Assembly (NCBI GenBank): GCA_022840285.1
Contig: JALHIE010000024.1
Coordinates: 1 to 26,756, forward strand
From: Porphyromonadaceae bacterium
GTDB lineage: Bacteria > Bacteroidota > Bacteroidia > Bacteroidales > Dysgonomonadaceae
Length of the DNA stretch: 26,756 nucleotides
Reading direction: 5' to 3'
Each line of letters opens with the position of its first letter. The first letter of the stretch is position 1. Shown one piece after another: positions 16,825 through 24,454 of the stretch. The position numbers were made by a program, and so were the translations under genes. Below the pieces are notes generated by a model. It was not told where the DNA came from. It saw only the letters and a list, made by a program, of their open reading frames with translations, and ran no database searches.

Positions 16825-17985
16825 ATGCGGAAAAAAATAATGCTTGTTTTCGGAACACGTCCCGAAGCCATAAAGATGGCTCCGCTGATTATGAGGTTTC
16901 AGCAATATCCCGATAAATTTCATGCTCTTGTCTGTGTAACCGGACAACATCGGCAAATGCTGGATCAGGTTCTCCGCCTGTTTGAGATTAAACCCGATTA
17001 TGATCTGAATGTTATGAAAAGCAATCAGGACTTGTACGACATAACATCCAGCATATTAACGGGGATGCGGGACGTGCTGAAGCAATCGCAACCAGACTGG
17101 GTGGTTGTGCACGGCGACACAACCACCTCCGCGGTAACCGCGCTGGCCGCTTTTTACCAGAAGATCCCGGTGGTTCATATCGAAGCGGGGCTGAGGACAC
17201 ACAACATGTATAGCCCCTGGCCCGAAGAGATTAACCGTCAAATAACCAGTCGTATAGCCGCATACAATTTCGCACCCACTCCCTTAAGCAGGCAGAACCT
17301 GTTGGATGAGGGGATTCGAGAAAACAGCATTTCGGTAACGGGAAACACGGTTATCGACGCATTGTATTGGGTTACCCAAAAAATAAAAACCGATAAAAAC
17401 CTCCAGGAAGAAATAAACGGTACTTTAATCCGGAGCGGATTACCCGAGAAAGTAGTATACAGCGCCACCCCGCAGCTTGTATTAATTACCGGACACAGGC
17501 GGGAAAATTTTGGTGAAGGGTTTGCCCACATCTGCCAGGCAATAAAAACATTGTCGGAAAAATACCCCGAGATTCATTTCATTTACCCGATGCACCTTAA
17601 CCCGAATGTGCGCGAACCCATTCATGAGGTATTCAACGATGATAAGAAGGAAAATCTCCATTTAATAGAACCGTTGGACTACCTGCCGTTTGTTTATCTG
17701 ATGGAAAAGAGCAGGTTGATCCTGACCGATAGTGGAGGTATTCAGGAGGAAGCTCCAAGCTTAGGTAAGCCTGTTCTGGTCATGCGGGATACCACGGAGC
17801 GTCCCGAAGCGTTGGAAGCCGGGACGGTCAGGTTGGTCGGAACGGACTACGGCCGGATTGTGTCAGAGGCCTCCCGGCTCTTGTCGGACGGTAGCTATTA
17901 CTATTCCATGTCAGCCAAAATCAATCCTTACGGAGACGGGAGGGCATGTGAGCGTATTGTTGAGAAAATGTTCGAAATAGCATGA
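16825..17985 (+). CDS. wecB: UDP-N-acetylglucosamine 2-epimerase (non-hydrolysing)
   Basis: Interconverts UDP-GlcNAc and UDP-ManNAc, supplying the substrate of WecC encoded just upstream. The 386-residue protein carries the family landmarks FGTRPEAIKMAPL at the N-terminus, VHGDTTTSA, VHIEAGLRT, PEEINRQ, TGHRRENFG and DSGGIQEEAP. Together these mark the GT-B-like epimerase fold and the non-hydrolysing class. Its stop overlaps the next gene's start as ATGA at 17982-17985, indicating translational coupling within the glycan operon. Length is normal and no defect is seen. Confidence 0.95.
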   Translation: MRKKIMLVFGTRPEAIKMAPLIMRFQQYPDKFHALVCVTGQHRQMLDQVLRLFEIKPDYDLNVMKSNQDLYDITSSILTGMRDVLKQSQPDWVVVHGDTTTSAVTALAAFYQKIPVVHIEAGLRTHNMYSPWPEEINRQITSRIAAYNFAPTPLSRQNLLDEGIRENSISVTGNTVIDALYWVTQKIKTDKNLQEEINGTLIRSGLPEKVVYSATPQLVLITGHRRENFGEGFAHICQAIKTLSEKYPEIHFIYPMHLNPNVREPIHEVFNDDKKENLHLIEPLDYLPFVYLMEKSRLILTDSGGIQEEAPSLGKPVLVMRDTTERPEALEAGTVRLVGTDYGRIVSEASRLLSDGSYYYSMSAKINPYGDGRACERIVEKMFEIA

Positions 17986-19214
17986 ACGTACTTATAATCA
18001 GTACATCCGATGTTAACGGCGGAGCAGCCATTGCCGCTTTCCGGTTGATGAATGCCCTCCGTGGCAGGGGGCTGGAGGTGGTGATGCTGGCGCGCGATAA
18101 ACGTTCCGGCAATGAACGCATTATACAAGCAGGCAGCAAAATTCAAAACAGCCTGTATTTTTATGGGGAGCGCGGACAAATATTTTTGCAGAACCGGTTA
18201 TCGCGGGAGGACCTTTTTGATGTTTCCATTGCCAGCACCGGTGTTTCCGTAACAGGACTTCCCGAATTTAAGCGCGCCGATATCATTCACCTGCACTGGA
18301 TCAATCAGGGGATGCTATCGATTAGCGAAATCGGAAAGATTCTTGCTTCCGGCAAAAAGGTGGTGTGGACGATGCACGATATGTGGCCTTTTACCGGAAT
18401 CTGCCATTATGCCGGAACGTGTACCCGCTTTCATCACTCCTGCGGGAGTTGTCCATATTTGAAGAGCTTATCGGAGAACGATCTTTCTTACCGGATTTTT
18501 CGGAAAAAAAAAGCGACTTATGCTCGGGGAAGAATAGATTTTGTGGCCTGTAGCCAGTGGCTTGGAAAGTTGGCAGAGAAAAGCCAGCTCACAAACGGAC
18601 ACAACGTCGTTTCCATTCCAAACCCCATCGATACGGAGAAATACTTTCCCAGTGACAAGACCGAAGCGAAACAAAAACTGGGCTTGCCCACGGATAAAAG
18701 GATTATCTTGTTTGCCGCGGTTAAAGCTTCGGATAAACGGAAAGGTATGAATTACCTGATAGAAGCCGGTAAACGGATTAACAATAAAGAGGTGCTGTTC
18801 TTGATTGCCGGGACGAACGGGGACGAAATCGCACGGCAATTGCCGGGTTTATCTGTGAATGCCGGATTCGTCGCTTCCGATAAAATGCCGGATTTCTATA
18901 ACGCTGCCGATGTTTTTGTGACCCCCTCGCTACAGGATAATCTACCGAATACCCTTATGGAGGCAATGTCCTGTGGTACGCCTTGTGTTGGATTCAACAC
19001 CGGAGGAATCCCTGAAATGATCGACCACGGGAAAAACGGCTATGTGGCTGAATATAGAAATGCTGTGGACTTGGCCAACGGATTGAAATGGACTCTTTTT
19101 GAGGCTGACTCCCGGCTGCTTTCGGAAAATGCCCGTGAAAAAGTGTTGTCGGAGTACGCGGAGGAAATAATTGTCAATCGCTATTTAACGATTTATGCTG
19201 AACAACCCCAATAA
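17982..19214 (+). CDS. Glycosyltransferase family 4 with a four-cysteine insert
   Basis: GT-B-fold sugar transferase of 410 residues. The N-terminal domain has the glycine-rich loop DVNGGAAIAAFRL and the HLHWINQG strand. The C-terminal donor domain has IPNPIDTEKYFP and VTPSLQDNLPNTLMEAMSCG, the latter matching the GT4 donor-site pattern (P-S-x-x-D/E-x2-P-x3-x-E). Between residues 133 and 160 an insert places Cys141, Cys147, Cys154 and Cys157 near each other together with three histidines, suggesting a structural metal site; related GT4 proteins in Bacteroidetes have similar clusters. It overlaps wecB by 4 bases at its start and the methyltransferase by 20 bases at its end. Sugar specificity is unknown. 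Confidence 0.87.
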   Translation: MNVLIISTSDVNGGAAIAAFRLMNALRGRGLEVVMLARDKRSGNERIIQAGSKIQNSLYFYGERGQIFLQNRLSREDLFDVSIASTGVSVTGLPEFKRADIIHLHWINQGMLSISEIGKILASGKKVVWTMHDMWPFTGICHYAGTCTRFHHSCGSCPYLKSLSENDLSYRIFRKKKATYARGRIDFVACSQWLGKLAEKSQLTNGHNVVSIPNPIDTEKYFPSDKTEAKQKLGLPTDKRIILFAAVKASDKRKGMNYLIEAGKRINNKEVLFLIAGTNGDEIARQLPGLSVNAGFVASDKMPDFYNAADVFVTPSLQDNLPNTLMEAMSCGTPCVGFNTGGIPEMIDHGKNGYVAEYRNAVDLANGLKWTLFEADSRLLSENAREKVLSEYAEEIIVNRYLTIYAEQPQ

Positions 19215-19920
19215 TATTACCGACCTGTCTCATTGGGAGACGTACTGGACGAATTATCAATTCGATAAAATTCCTCGAAAAGTGGTTTTCGGGAAATTTA
19301 TTCCTAGACTTGACGGAGCCAAAAGTTTTATCGAAATTGGTGGATTCCCGGGGGTATTCGCGGCTTATTTTTACAAGCACGGTATCCCGGATGTTACCGT
19401 ACTCGATTTTTATATGAATACCGGTATTGTCCGTAAGTTTGAAACGGTCAATAATCTTCCGGAGCACACGATCCGGTGTATCGATACCGATTTTTTCAAA
19501 TTTTCGTCTGAAAAAAAGTACGATGTAGTCTTTTCATCGGGATTCATCGAGCATTTTAAAGACACGCGGGATGTGATTGCACGGCACGTGGACCTGCTTT
19601 CGGAAAACGGGCATTTGCTTGTGCTGATTCCTAACTTCCTCGGGTTGAACGGAAAAATACAACAACGGTTTGATAAGGAAAACCTGTATGCGCACAACTT
19701 GTCATCGATGGAAATTGCTCGTTTGCAACGAATTATGCAGGCGTTTGACTTGAAGGATGTCGAAATTGATTACCTGGGGAAGCCGATGCTTTGGCTGGAA
19801 CCAAAACCCGAAAATAGGCGTACCCGAAGATGGATAAAACTGCTGAGTTATGCCGTTAAACTTTTTCCGGTAAAAGGGCGGTTCCTTTCACCGTTTATTG
19901 CTGTCTACGCCCGCAAATGA
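19195..19920 (+). CDS. Putative SAM-dependent methyltransferase of the glycan cluster
   Basis: Class I methyltransferase-like protein of 241 residues. The likely SAM-binding motif I is IEIGGFPGVFAAYF (from about residue 46), followed by an acidic strand end at VTVLDF, a YDVVFSSGFIEHF segment resembling motif II, and LLSENGHLLVLIPNF as the post-II strand. The FIEHF form is common in the Methyltransf_11/23 groups. It starts inside the preceding glycosyltransferase gene (20-base overlap) and ends with ATGA shared with the GT2 gene. Methylation of a sugar in the glycan is the natural guess from context, but the substrate cannot be read from sequence. Confidence 0.8.
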   Translation: MLNNPNNITDLSHWETYWTNYQFDKIPRKVVFGKFIPRLDGAKSFIEIGGFPGVFAAYFYKHGIPDVTVLDFYMNTGIVRKFETVNNLPEHTIRCIDTDFFKFSSEKKYDVVFSSGFIEHFKDTRDVIARHVDLLSENGHLLVLIPNFLGLNGKIQQRFDKENLYAHNLSSMEIARLQRIMQAFDLKDVEIDYLGKPMLWLEPKPENRRTRRWIKLLSYAVKLFPVKGRFLSPFIAVYARK

Positions 19921-20591
19921 AATCGCTTTCCGTAATAACCGTTACCTACAACGCAGGAAAAACGTTGGAACGGACGCTGAAAAGTGTTCGCGAACAAACG
20001 TATCTCCAGCTGTACGAGAATCCCAAACTGAAATGGATAAGTGAACCGGATAGTGGGTTGTACGACGCCATGAATAAAGCCGTAACGATGGCAACGGGCG
20101 ACTATTTGTGTTTTTTGAATGCAGGTGACATGTTTTTCCTGGCGGAGACAGTAGAAAAAATGATGAATTCTTTCCAACTCTCCTCCGCCCCCGACATCTT
20201 GTATGGCGAAACGGCCATTGTGGATAATAACGGAACGTTTCTGCGCATGCGACGTTTAAAAGCTCCTGAAACGCTCTCTTGGGAAAGCTTTAAGCAAGGA
20301 ATGCTGGTGTGCCATCAAGCATTTATTGTCAAAAGAACGATTTTTGAACCTTACGACCTGAACTATCGCTTTTCTGCTGACGTGGACTGGTGCATCCGCC
20401 TGATGAAGAAGTCCCGCCGCATCCACAATACGCACCTGACGCTTATCAATTACCTGGACGAAGGAGTAACTACGGCTAACCGGAAAGCTTCGCTCAAGGA
20501 GCGCTACCGGATTATGGTGAAGTATTACGGACAGGTTTCCACGTTTTTGCATCACGTTTGGTTTGTGGTAAGGGCAATTGTAAATATTTAA
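19917..20591 (+). CDS. Glycosyltransferase family 2 lacking its nucleotide-binding segment
   Basis: GT-A-fold transferase of 224 residues, shorter than the roughly 245-260 usual for this subgroup. The N-terminus SVITVTYNAGKTLERTLKSV is typical, as are WISEPDSGLYDAMNKA and the metal-binding region YLCFLNAGDMFF. However, the sequence passes directly from the VREQTY segment (Tyr29, codon at 20001) to LQLYENPKLKW. Family members have about 20 residues here that include the D-G-x-S-x-D-G-T motif contacting the nucleotide. The reading frame is kept. The protein is therefore either inactive or the result of an in-frame deletion in the assembly. It overlaps the methyltransferase gene by 4 bases. Confidence 0.82.
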   Translation: MKSLSVITVTYNAGKTLERTLKSVREQTYLQLYENPKLKWISEPDSGLYDAMNKAVTMATGDYLCFLNAGDMFFLAETVEKMMNSFQLSSAPDILYGETAIVDNNGTFLRMRRLKAPETLSWESFKQGMLVCHQAFIVKRTIFEPYDLNYRFSADVDWCIRLMKKSRRIHNTHLTLINYLDEGVTTANRKASLKERYRIMVKYYGQVSTFLHHVWFVVRAIVNI

Positions 20592-20595
20592 AACT

Positions 20596-21417
20596 ATGAG
20601 AAGAATATTACAACTATTAAAAAATGTAAGATCCGTAAACGCACTTCGCAGATTTAACTATGCATCAAAGAATTACTTTTTTGATAAGTATCTGCAAATG
20701 ATTCGCTGGGTAATCAATTCAAAAGAAGATACAAATTACACCTATCATCTTACCGAAGAAAACCTCAATTATTTAGCTCAAACAATTGCATTTATTACAA
20801 AATCTAATTTTAGTTCTATTATTGGCTATTTTAGTGAAGCACAGCAGAATAAGGAACTAATACAGCATATTCAAACAACCATACAAAATTCTGATCAGAA
20901 GAAATTTACCGATAAAGAGGTTCGTTTTGGCCGGAGATTAGGATGGTATGCCTTTGTAAGGATTCTAAAACCTAAAATAGTTATAGAAACGGGTGTTGAC
21001 AAAGGATTGGGATCAGTTTTAATTTGCTCGGCACTATTGGAAAACAAGAAAGAGGGTTTTTATGGAAGGTATTTCGGAACAGATATAAATCCCAAGGCCG
21101 GGTTTCTACTCACCGGTAAATATAAAGAAGTAGGGGAAATTCTTTACGGCGATTCGATTGATAGCTTATCCGGATTCAAGGAAAATATTGATATTTTTAT
21201 CAACGACAGCGACCACTCTTCTCATTATGAGTACCGAGAATACAATACAGTAAAACCTCTCCTGGGAGAAAAAGGTATAATTTTAGGTGATAACGCTCAC
21301 TGTACAGATCAGTTGTCGAAATTCTCTTTGGAAAATGACAGGCATTTTCTCTATTTTCAAGAAAAACCCAAGAATCATTGGTATCCCGGCGGTGGCATAG
21401 GAATCTCTTTCAAATGA
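20596..21417 (+). CDS. AT-rich putative class I methyltransferase
   Basis: Protein of 273 residues. The C-terminal two-thirds look like a class I SAM-dependent methyltransferase of the Methyltransf_24/cephalosporin-hydroxylase-like type: KIVIETGVDKGLGSVLI (motif I), GTDINPKAG (acidic end of strand 2), ENIDIFINDSDHSSHYEYRE (motif II with DSDH) and LGEKGIILGDNAH. The first 100 residues are helical and lysine/asparagine-rich with no family I recognise. Base composition differs from its neighbours: three 60-base rows counted by hand (20641, 20761, 20821) hold 19, 13 and 21 G+C, against 30 in a row of the GT2 gene (20341). It lies four bases after the GT2 gene and is the last gene of the glycan cluster. 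Substrate unknown. Confidence 0.75.
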   Translation: MRRILQLLKNVRSVNALRRFNYASKNYFFDKYLQMIRWVINSKEDTNYTYHLTEENLNYLAQTIAFITKSNFSSIIGYFSEAQQNKELIQHIQTTIQNSDQKKFTDKEVRFGRRLGWYAFVRILKPKIVIETGVDKGLGSVLICSALLENKKEGFYGRYFGTDINPKAGFLLTGKYKEVGEILYGDSIDSLSGFKENIDIFINDSDHSSHYEYREYNTVKPLLGEKGIILGDNAHCTDQLSKFSLENDRHFLYFQEKPKNHWYPGGGIGISFK

Positions 21418-21418
21418 T

Positions 21419-21955
21419 ATGAAACGAAGAAAACTCAACGTTGAGGAACTCAATAGAATAAGTATCGAAGAATTTCGGGACGCACCCAAAATTCCCTTGG
21501 TGGTGGTGTTGGACAATGTGCGCAGCCGGCACAACATCGGTTCGGTTTTTCGCACAGGCGATGCTTTTAGGGTAGAAGAGATTATCCTTTGCGGCATTGC
21601 CGCCCCACCGCCCGATGCCGAAATTCATAAAACGGCACTGGGTGCTGAAGATTCGGTAAAATGGAGGTATTTTGCGGAACCTATTTCGGCGATTAAAGAA
21701 TTGAAAAAGAACGGGTATGCCGTTTTTTCCATAGAGCAGACCCGGAACAGCCTTTCGTTGGAAACCCTGAAGCTGGATCGGCAGGGAAGATACGCCGTTG
21801 TCCTTGGACATGAAGTGCATGGCGTGCAACAGGAAGTTGTTGATGCTTCGGACAACTGCATTGAAATTCCGCAATACGGTACCAAGCACTCACTGAATGT
21901 TTCGGTCGCGGCGGGAATAGTGATTTGGGATTTTTTCAAACAATTGTCGGAATGA
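21419..21955 (+). CDS. SpoU/TrmH-family RNA methyltransferase
   Basis: SPOUT-class (trefoil knot) RNA 2'-O-methyltransferase, 178 residues, consisting of the catalytic domain without an N-terminal RNA-binding extension. Motif 1 is DNVRSRHNIGSVFRTGDAF with the conserved Asn-Arg; motif 2 is VLGHEVHGV; motif 3 is IPQYGTKHSLNVSVAAGI, the knot that binds SAM. The target (tRNA or rRNA position) cannot be told from sequence. The start at 21419 comes one base after the preceding stop, and the end overlaps the DUF393 gene as ATGA, so it is packed into the rightward operon although its function is unrelated to the glycan genes. Confidence 0.9.
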   Translation: MKRRKLNVEELNRISIEEFRDAPKIPLVVVLDNVRSRHNIGSVFRTGDAFRVEEIILCGIAAPPPDAEIHKTALGAEDSVKWRYFAEPISAIKELKKNGYAVFSIEQTRNSLSLETLKLDRQGRYAVVLGHEVHGVQQEVVDASDNCIEIPQYGTKHSLNVSVAAGIVIWDFFKQLSE

Positions 21956-22320
21956 CTGTCTACTACGATAATTGGTGCAAAAACTGCATCCGGTTCATGA
22001 ACCTGATCCGTCAGTTGGATTGGTTTAATCTTATCTCATGTAGAGAGTTACGTAATGAAGAGCATACGAACAATGCTGCCGGGTTGAATCCGGGTTTGGC
22101 GGAAGAACAATTGGCATCTGTTCACAAAGGAATATGGAAGTACGGATACGATTCGCTCTATCGGATTATCATCCGGCTTCCGCTGTTCTGGTTGCTTGTT
22201 CCGGTTTTCTGGATATTGAAAATTACCCGGTTGGGCTCCCGTGTGTATAAGCAACTGGCTGTGAACAGGCATATAGTTCCGTTGCACTGCCGGAAAGAAG
22301 ACCGTTGCGAGAGGGTTTAA
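21952..22320 (+). CDS. DCC-family (DUF393) thiol-disulfide-like protein
   Basis: Protein of 122 residues with a thioredoxin-like N-terminus: the MTVYYDNWCKNC segment holds a CxxC pair (Cys9, Cys12), matching the D-x-x-C-x-x-C pattern that names the DCC family. A hydrophobic stretch (LFWLLVPVFWIL) lies near residues 83-94, suggesting membrane association. The start chosen is the ATG at 21952, sharing ATGA with the SpoU gene's stop; an in-frame ATG at 21925 would only add residues lying inside the upstream gene. Its stop overlaps the convergent U32 gene by 4 bases. Redox function is inferred from the CxxC only. Confidence 0.8.
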   Translation: MTVYYDNWCKNCIRFMNLIRQLDWFNLISCRELRNEEHTNNAAGLNPGLAEEQLASVHKGIWKYGYDSLYRIIIRLPLFWLLVPVFWILKITRLGSRVYKQLAVNRHIVPLHCRKEDRCERV

Positions 22321-23585
22321 CGTTCGTGAGCCGTTCCACGGCGTTCCGCCTTTACCATTTTGTAAAGCTGGTCGTTCGGGCGGATTTTATCGGGCGTTTT
22401 TATCGAGAAGTGATCGCCTTTCACGGCTTCGGAAACATGCCTCAAATCGACTCGGATATCTTCCGCCGTCACAAAAACCGCGCCGGTGGTCGGACCGGTA
22501 ATCAACAATTCTTCGCCCTCTTTAACCGGTTGGGCTTCCACCAAAAATTCCGTAACGCCGATGTTTCCGAAATGCTTAATGGCTTTGCCTACGTAGACTT
22601 TTCTTTTCGTTGCACCTGAGCCGTACCGGTGCGTCCACTCGCCCAACCGTTGGCCGAGGTAATACCCGTCCCAGAAGCCGCGATTGAAGACGGTAGCCAG
22701 CTTTTCATTCCATGCATCGATTTTTTCCCGCGAGAACGTATCGCTGCAGTAGGCCTGAACCGCTTCTTTGTAGCACGAGGTTACCGTCCGGACATATTCC
22801 GGCCCGCGGGCACGGCCTTCAATTTTAAAGACCCGGACACCCGCATCCATCATCTTGTTCATGAAATGGATAGTCTTGAGGTCTTTGGGAGACATGATGT
22901 ACTCGTTGTCAATTTCCAGCTCAATTTCGCTGTCCTTGTCCTTTACGATATATCCGCGGCGGCAAATCTGGTTGCATGCTCCCCGGTTTGCCGACAGATT
23001 TTTTTCGTGTAAGCTTAGATAGCATTTGCCTGAAACGGCCATACACAAAGCACCGTGCGCGAACATTTCTATGCGTATCAGATCGCCCGACGGACCCTTT
23101 ATCTGCTGTTCGATGATGTCTTTGTGAATGGAAGCTACCTGATCGAGATTGAGTTCACGAGCCAACACCACCACATCGGCAAACTGGGCGTAAAACCGTA
23201 ACGATTCGGTGTTGGTGATATTCAGCTGGGTGGACAAGTGCACTTCAACCCCAATGCTTCGGGCATACATCAACACCGCCACGTCTGCTGCGATGATTGC
23301 CGATAAATTGGCTTCCTTGGCCGCATTCACCACTTTTCGCATCAGCTCCATGTCGTTGTCGTAAATAATGGTATTGACGGTCAGGTAACCTTTTATCTTG
23401 TTTTCCCTGCAGATCTCCGCAATTTTGTGCAGGTCTTCCACGGTGAAATTGTTGGACGACTTGGCACGCATGTTCAGCCCCTCGATACCAAAATAGATAG
23501 AATCAGCCCCTCCCTGAATGGCAGCTGTCAGTGATTCGTAGGAACCTGCCGGCGACATGATTTCGTAATCGTGAATTTTTTTCAT
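22317..23585 (-). CDS. Peptidase U32 family protein (TrhP/YegQ-like tRNA hydroxylation)
   Basis: U32-family protein of 422 residues. The signature runs through EMFAHGALCMAVSGKCYLS, followed by further conserved cysteines in ANRGACNQICRRGY, a set expected to bind an iron-sulfur cluster. The N-terminal YEIMSPAGSYESLTAAI and the KIEGRARGPEYVRTV segment are also typical. The E. coli relatives RlhA and TrhP hydroxylate RNA in a prephenate-dependent way; this protein resembles TrhP in size and in the HGALCMA block, so wobble-uridine hydroxylation of tRNA is the best guess. The protease label is historical. A TATTTTTG box lies 21 bases upstream of the ATG. It overlaps the DUF393 gene tail-to-tail by 4 bases. 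Confidence 0.88.
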   Translation of the reverse strand: MKKIHDYEIMSPAGSYESLTAAIQGGADSIYFGIEGLNMRAKSSNNFTVEDLHKIAEICRENKIKGYLTVNTIIYDNDMELMRKVVNAAKEANLSAIIAADVAVLMYARSIGVEVHLSTQLNITNTESLRFYAQFADVVVLARELNLDQVASIHKDIIEQQIKGPSGDLIRIEMFAHGALCMAVSGKCYLSLHEKNLSANRGACNQICRRGYIVKDKDSEIELEIDNEYIMSPKDLKTIHFMNKMMDAGVRVFKIEGRARGPEYVRTVTSCYKEAVQAYCSDTFSREKIDAWNEKLATVFNRGFWDGYYLGQRLGEWTHRYGSGATKRKVYVGKAIKHFGNIGVTEFLVEAQPVKEGEELLITGPTTGAVFVTAEDIRVDLRHVSEAVKGDHFSIKTPDKIRPNDQLYKMVKAERRGTAHER

Positions 23586-23605
23586 CCCTGTGATTTTTTA
23601 AGATA

Positions 23606-23613
23606 CAAAAATA
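23606..23613 (-). promoter_or_regulatory. Probable -7 promoter box of the U32 gene
   Basis: Reads TATTTTTG on the minus strand, an exact TAnnTTTG match, 20 bases before the ATG at 23585. No convincing -33 element at the right distance. Confidence 0.45.
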
Positions 23614-23639
23614 CGGCTTTTTACGCAATCGGCATCGTC

Positions 23640-23940
23640 TTATCGACTTAACTTTCGGAGATGCCGGCGACATGAATTTTTCTCCCCACATGTTTATGAT
23701 TTTTGATTCGGACGGTGAAATTGCGTCTACGCGGAGACAAGAAAGGTACCGTATACAACAGATTCCATGATTATTTTTATTCCTAAAGGATTTGAACTTC
23801 GCTGCCGGATTTGGGAAAGTGTCGTATAGAAAGTAGCTTTTTTCGTGAATGTATTATTCCAGAAGTTGTTTTGTCCGGTTAAACGACGGTCACTATCTCT
23901 GTTTCCTTTATCCGAATAGTGTGCGAATTTCAGTCTTTTA
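23640..23940. other. Intergenic stretch with no recognisable gene
   Basis: Central part of the 461-base gap between the divergent U32 and rpsF genes. The only open frame entering it is a 62-codon minus-strand frame overlapping the U32 start, which shows no protein-like features. I see no tRNA cloverleaf, no strong hairpin with a T-run, no repeat and no protein family remnant. The two gene promoters lie at its edges (23606-23613 and 23962-23992). It could hold a small RNA or a decayed gene, but nothing visible supports either. Confidence 0.5.
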
Positions 23941-23961
23941 TCTTTTTATTAGCCTTAGGAC

Positions 23962-23992
23962 TTTGTTTTTAGCGTATTTTATCGTATCTTTG
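23962..23992 (+). promoter_or_regulatory. Promoter of rpsF-rpsR-rplI
   Basis: Near-ideal Bacteroidetes promoter: -33 TTTG at 23962-23965, 19 bases, then -7 TATCTTTG at 23985-23992. Transcription should begin near 23997-24000, giving a leader of about 50 bases before rpsF. Confidence 0.75.
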
Positions 23993-23996
23993 CCGT

Positions 23997-24015
23997 CCGA
24001 AAAATAATTTTTCGG
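23997..24015 (+). promoter_or_regulatory. Hairpin at the predicted 5' end of the rpsF mRNA
   Basis: CCGAAAAATAATTTTTCGG can fold into an 8-base-pair stem with a three-base loop. It falls right at the predicted transcription start of the ribosomal-protein operon. It may protect the 5' end or take part in feedback control by ribosomal proteins; the sequence does not decide between these. Confidence 0.45.
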
Positions 24016-24046
24016 TTTAAATCATTAATAATTAATTCATTTTAGT

Positions 24047-24451
24047 ATGAACAATTACGAAACCGTTTTCATTTTGACTCCCGTTTTGTCTGATGTACAG
24101 ATGAAGGAAGCGGTTGAAAAATTCAAGAACCTCCTCACGGACCAAGGGGCTGAAATTGTAAACGAAGAAAACTGGGGATTACGTAAGCTGGCTTACCCCA
24201 TCGACAAAAAAACAACCGGCTTTTATACGTTTCTGGAATTCAAGGCTGACCCGTCAGTGGTTGCCAGATTAGAAGTAAACTTCCGTCGCGATGAGCGTGT
24301 AATTCGTTTCTTAACTATCAAGCAGGATCATTTTGCTTTTGAGTATGCTGAGAAAAGACGAAACAACAAAGGCGGTAAGAAGCAGGAAGCACGTACTCAG
24401 GATACCGCTAAGGTGGGAAAAAAAGTTGAATTAGAGGAAAAGGAGGATTAA
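24047..24451 (+). CDS. rpsF: 30S ribosomal protein bS6
   Basis: Small-subunit protein that binds the platform of 16S rRNA as a dimer with bS18. It has 134 residues: the core domain starts MNNYETVFILTPVLSD and contains the ENWGLRKLAYPIDKKTTGFY and NFRRDERVIRFL blocks, followed by a charged lysine/glutamate-rich tail of about 30 residues. It is the first gene of the rpsF-rpsR-rplI operon, with a good promoter upstream. No Shine-Dalgarno sequence precedes its ATG; the bases before it are AT-rich, as is usual in Bacteroidetes. Its last codons carry the ribosome-binding site of rpsR. Confidence 0.97.
   Translation: MNNYETVFILTPVLSDVQMKEAVEKFKNLLTDQGAEIVNEENWGLRKLAYPIDKKTTGFYTFLEFKADPSVVARLEVNFRRDERVIRFLTIKQDHFAFEYAEKRRNNKGGKKQEARTQDTAKVGKKVELEEKED
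24441..24446 (+). promoter_or_regulatory. Perfect Shine-Dalgarno site of rpsR
   Basis: AGGAGG located in the last codons of rpsF, 8 bases before the rpsR ATG. The longer complementary run is AAAAGGAGGAT. Such sites are rare in Bacteroidetes and absent before most genes in this window. Confidence 0.85.
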
Positions 24452-24454
24452 AAG

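Noticed and set aside
23503..23691. Small minus-strand gene of 62 codons upstream of the U32 gene
   Set aside because: It overlaps the U32 start in another frame, spans its promoter and has a basic, protein-unlike composition.
23586..24046. tRNA, small RNA or CRISPR in the largest intergenic gap
   Set aside because: No cloverleaf, repeated unit or strong terminator hairpin is visible apart from the promoter elements and the rpsF leader stem.
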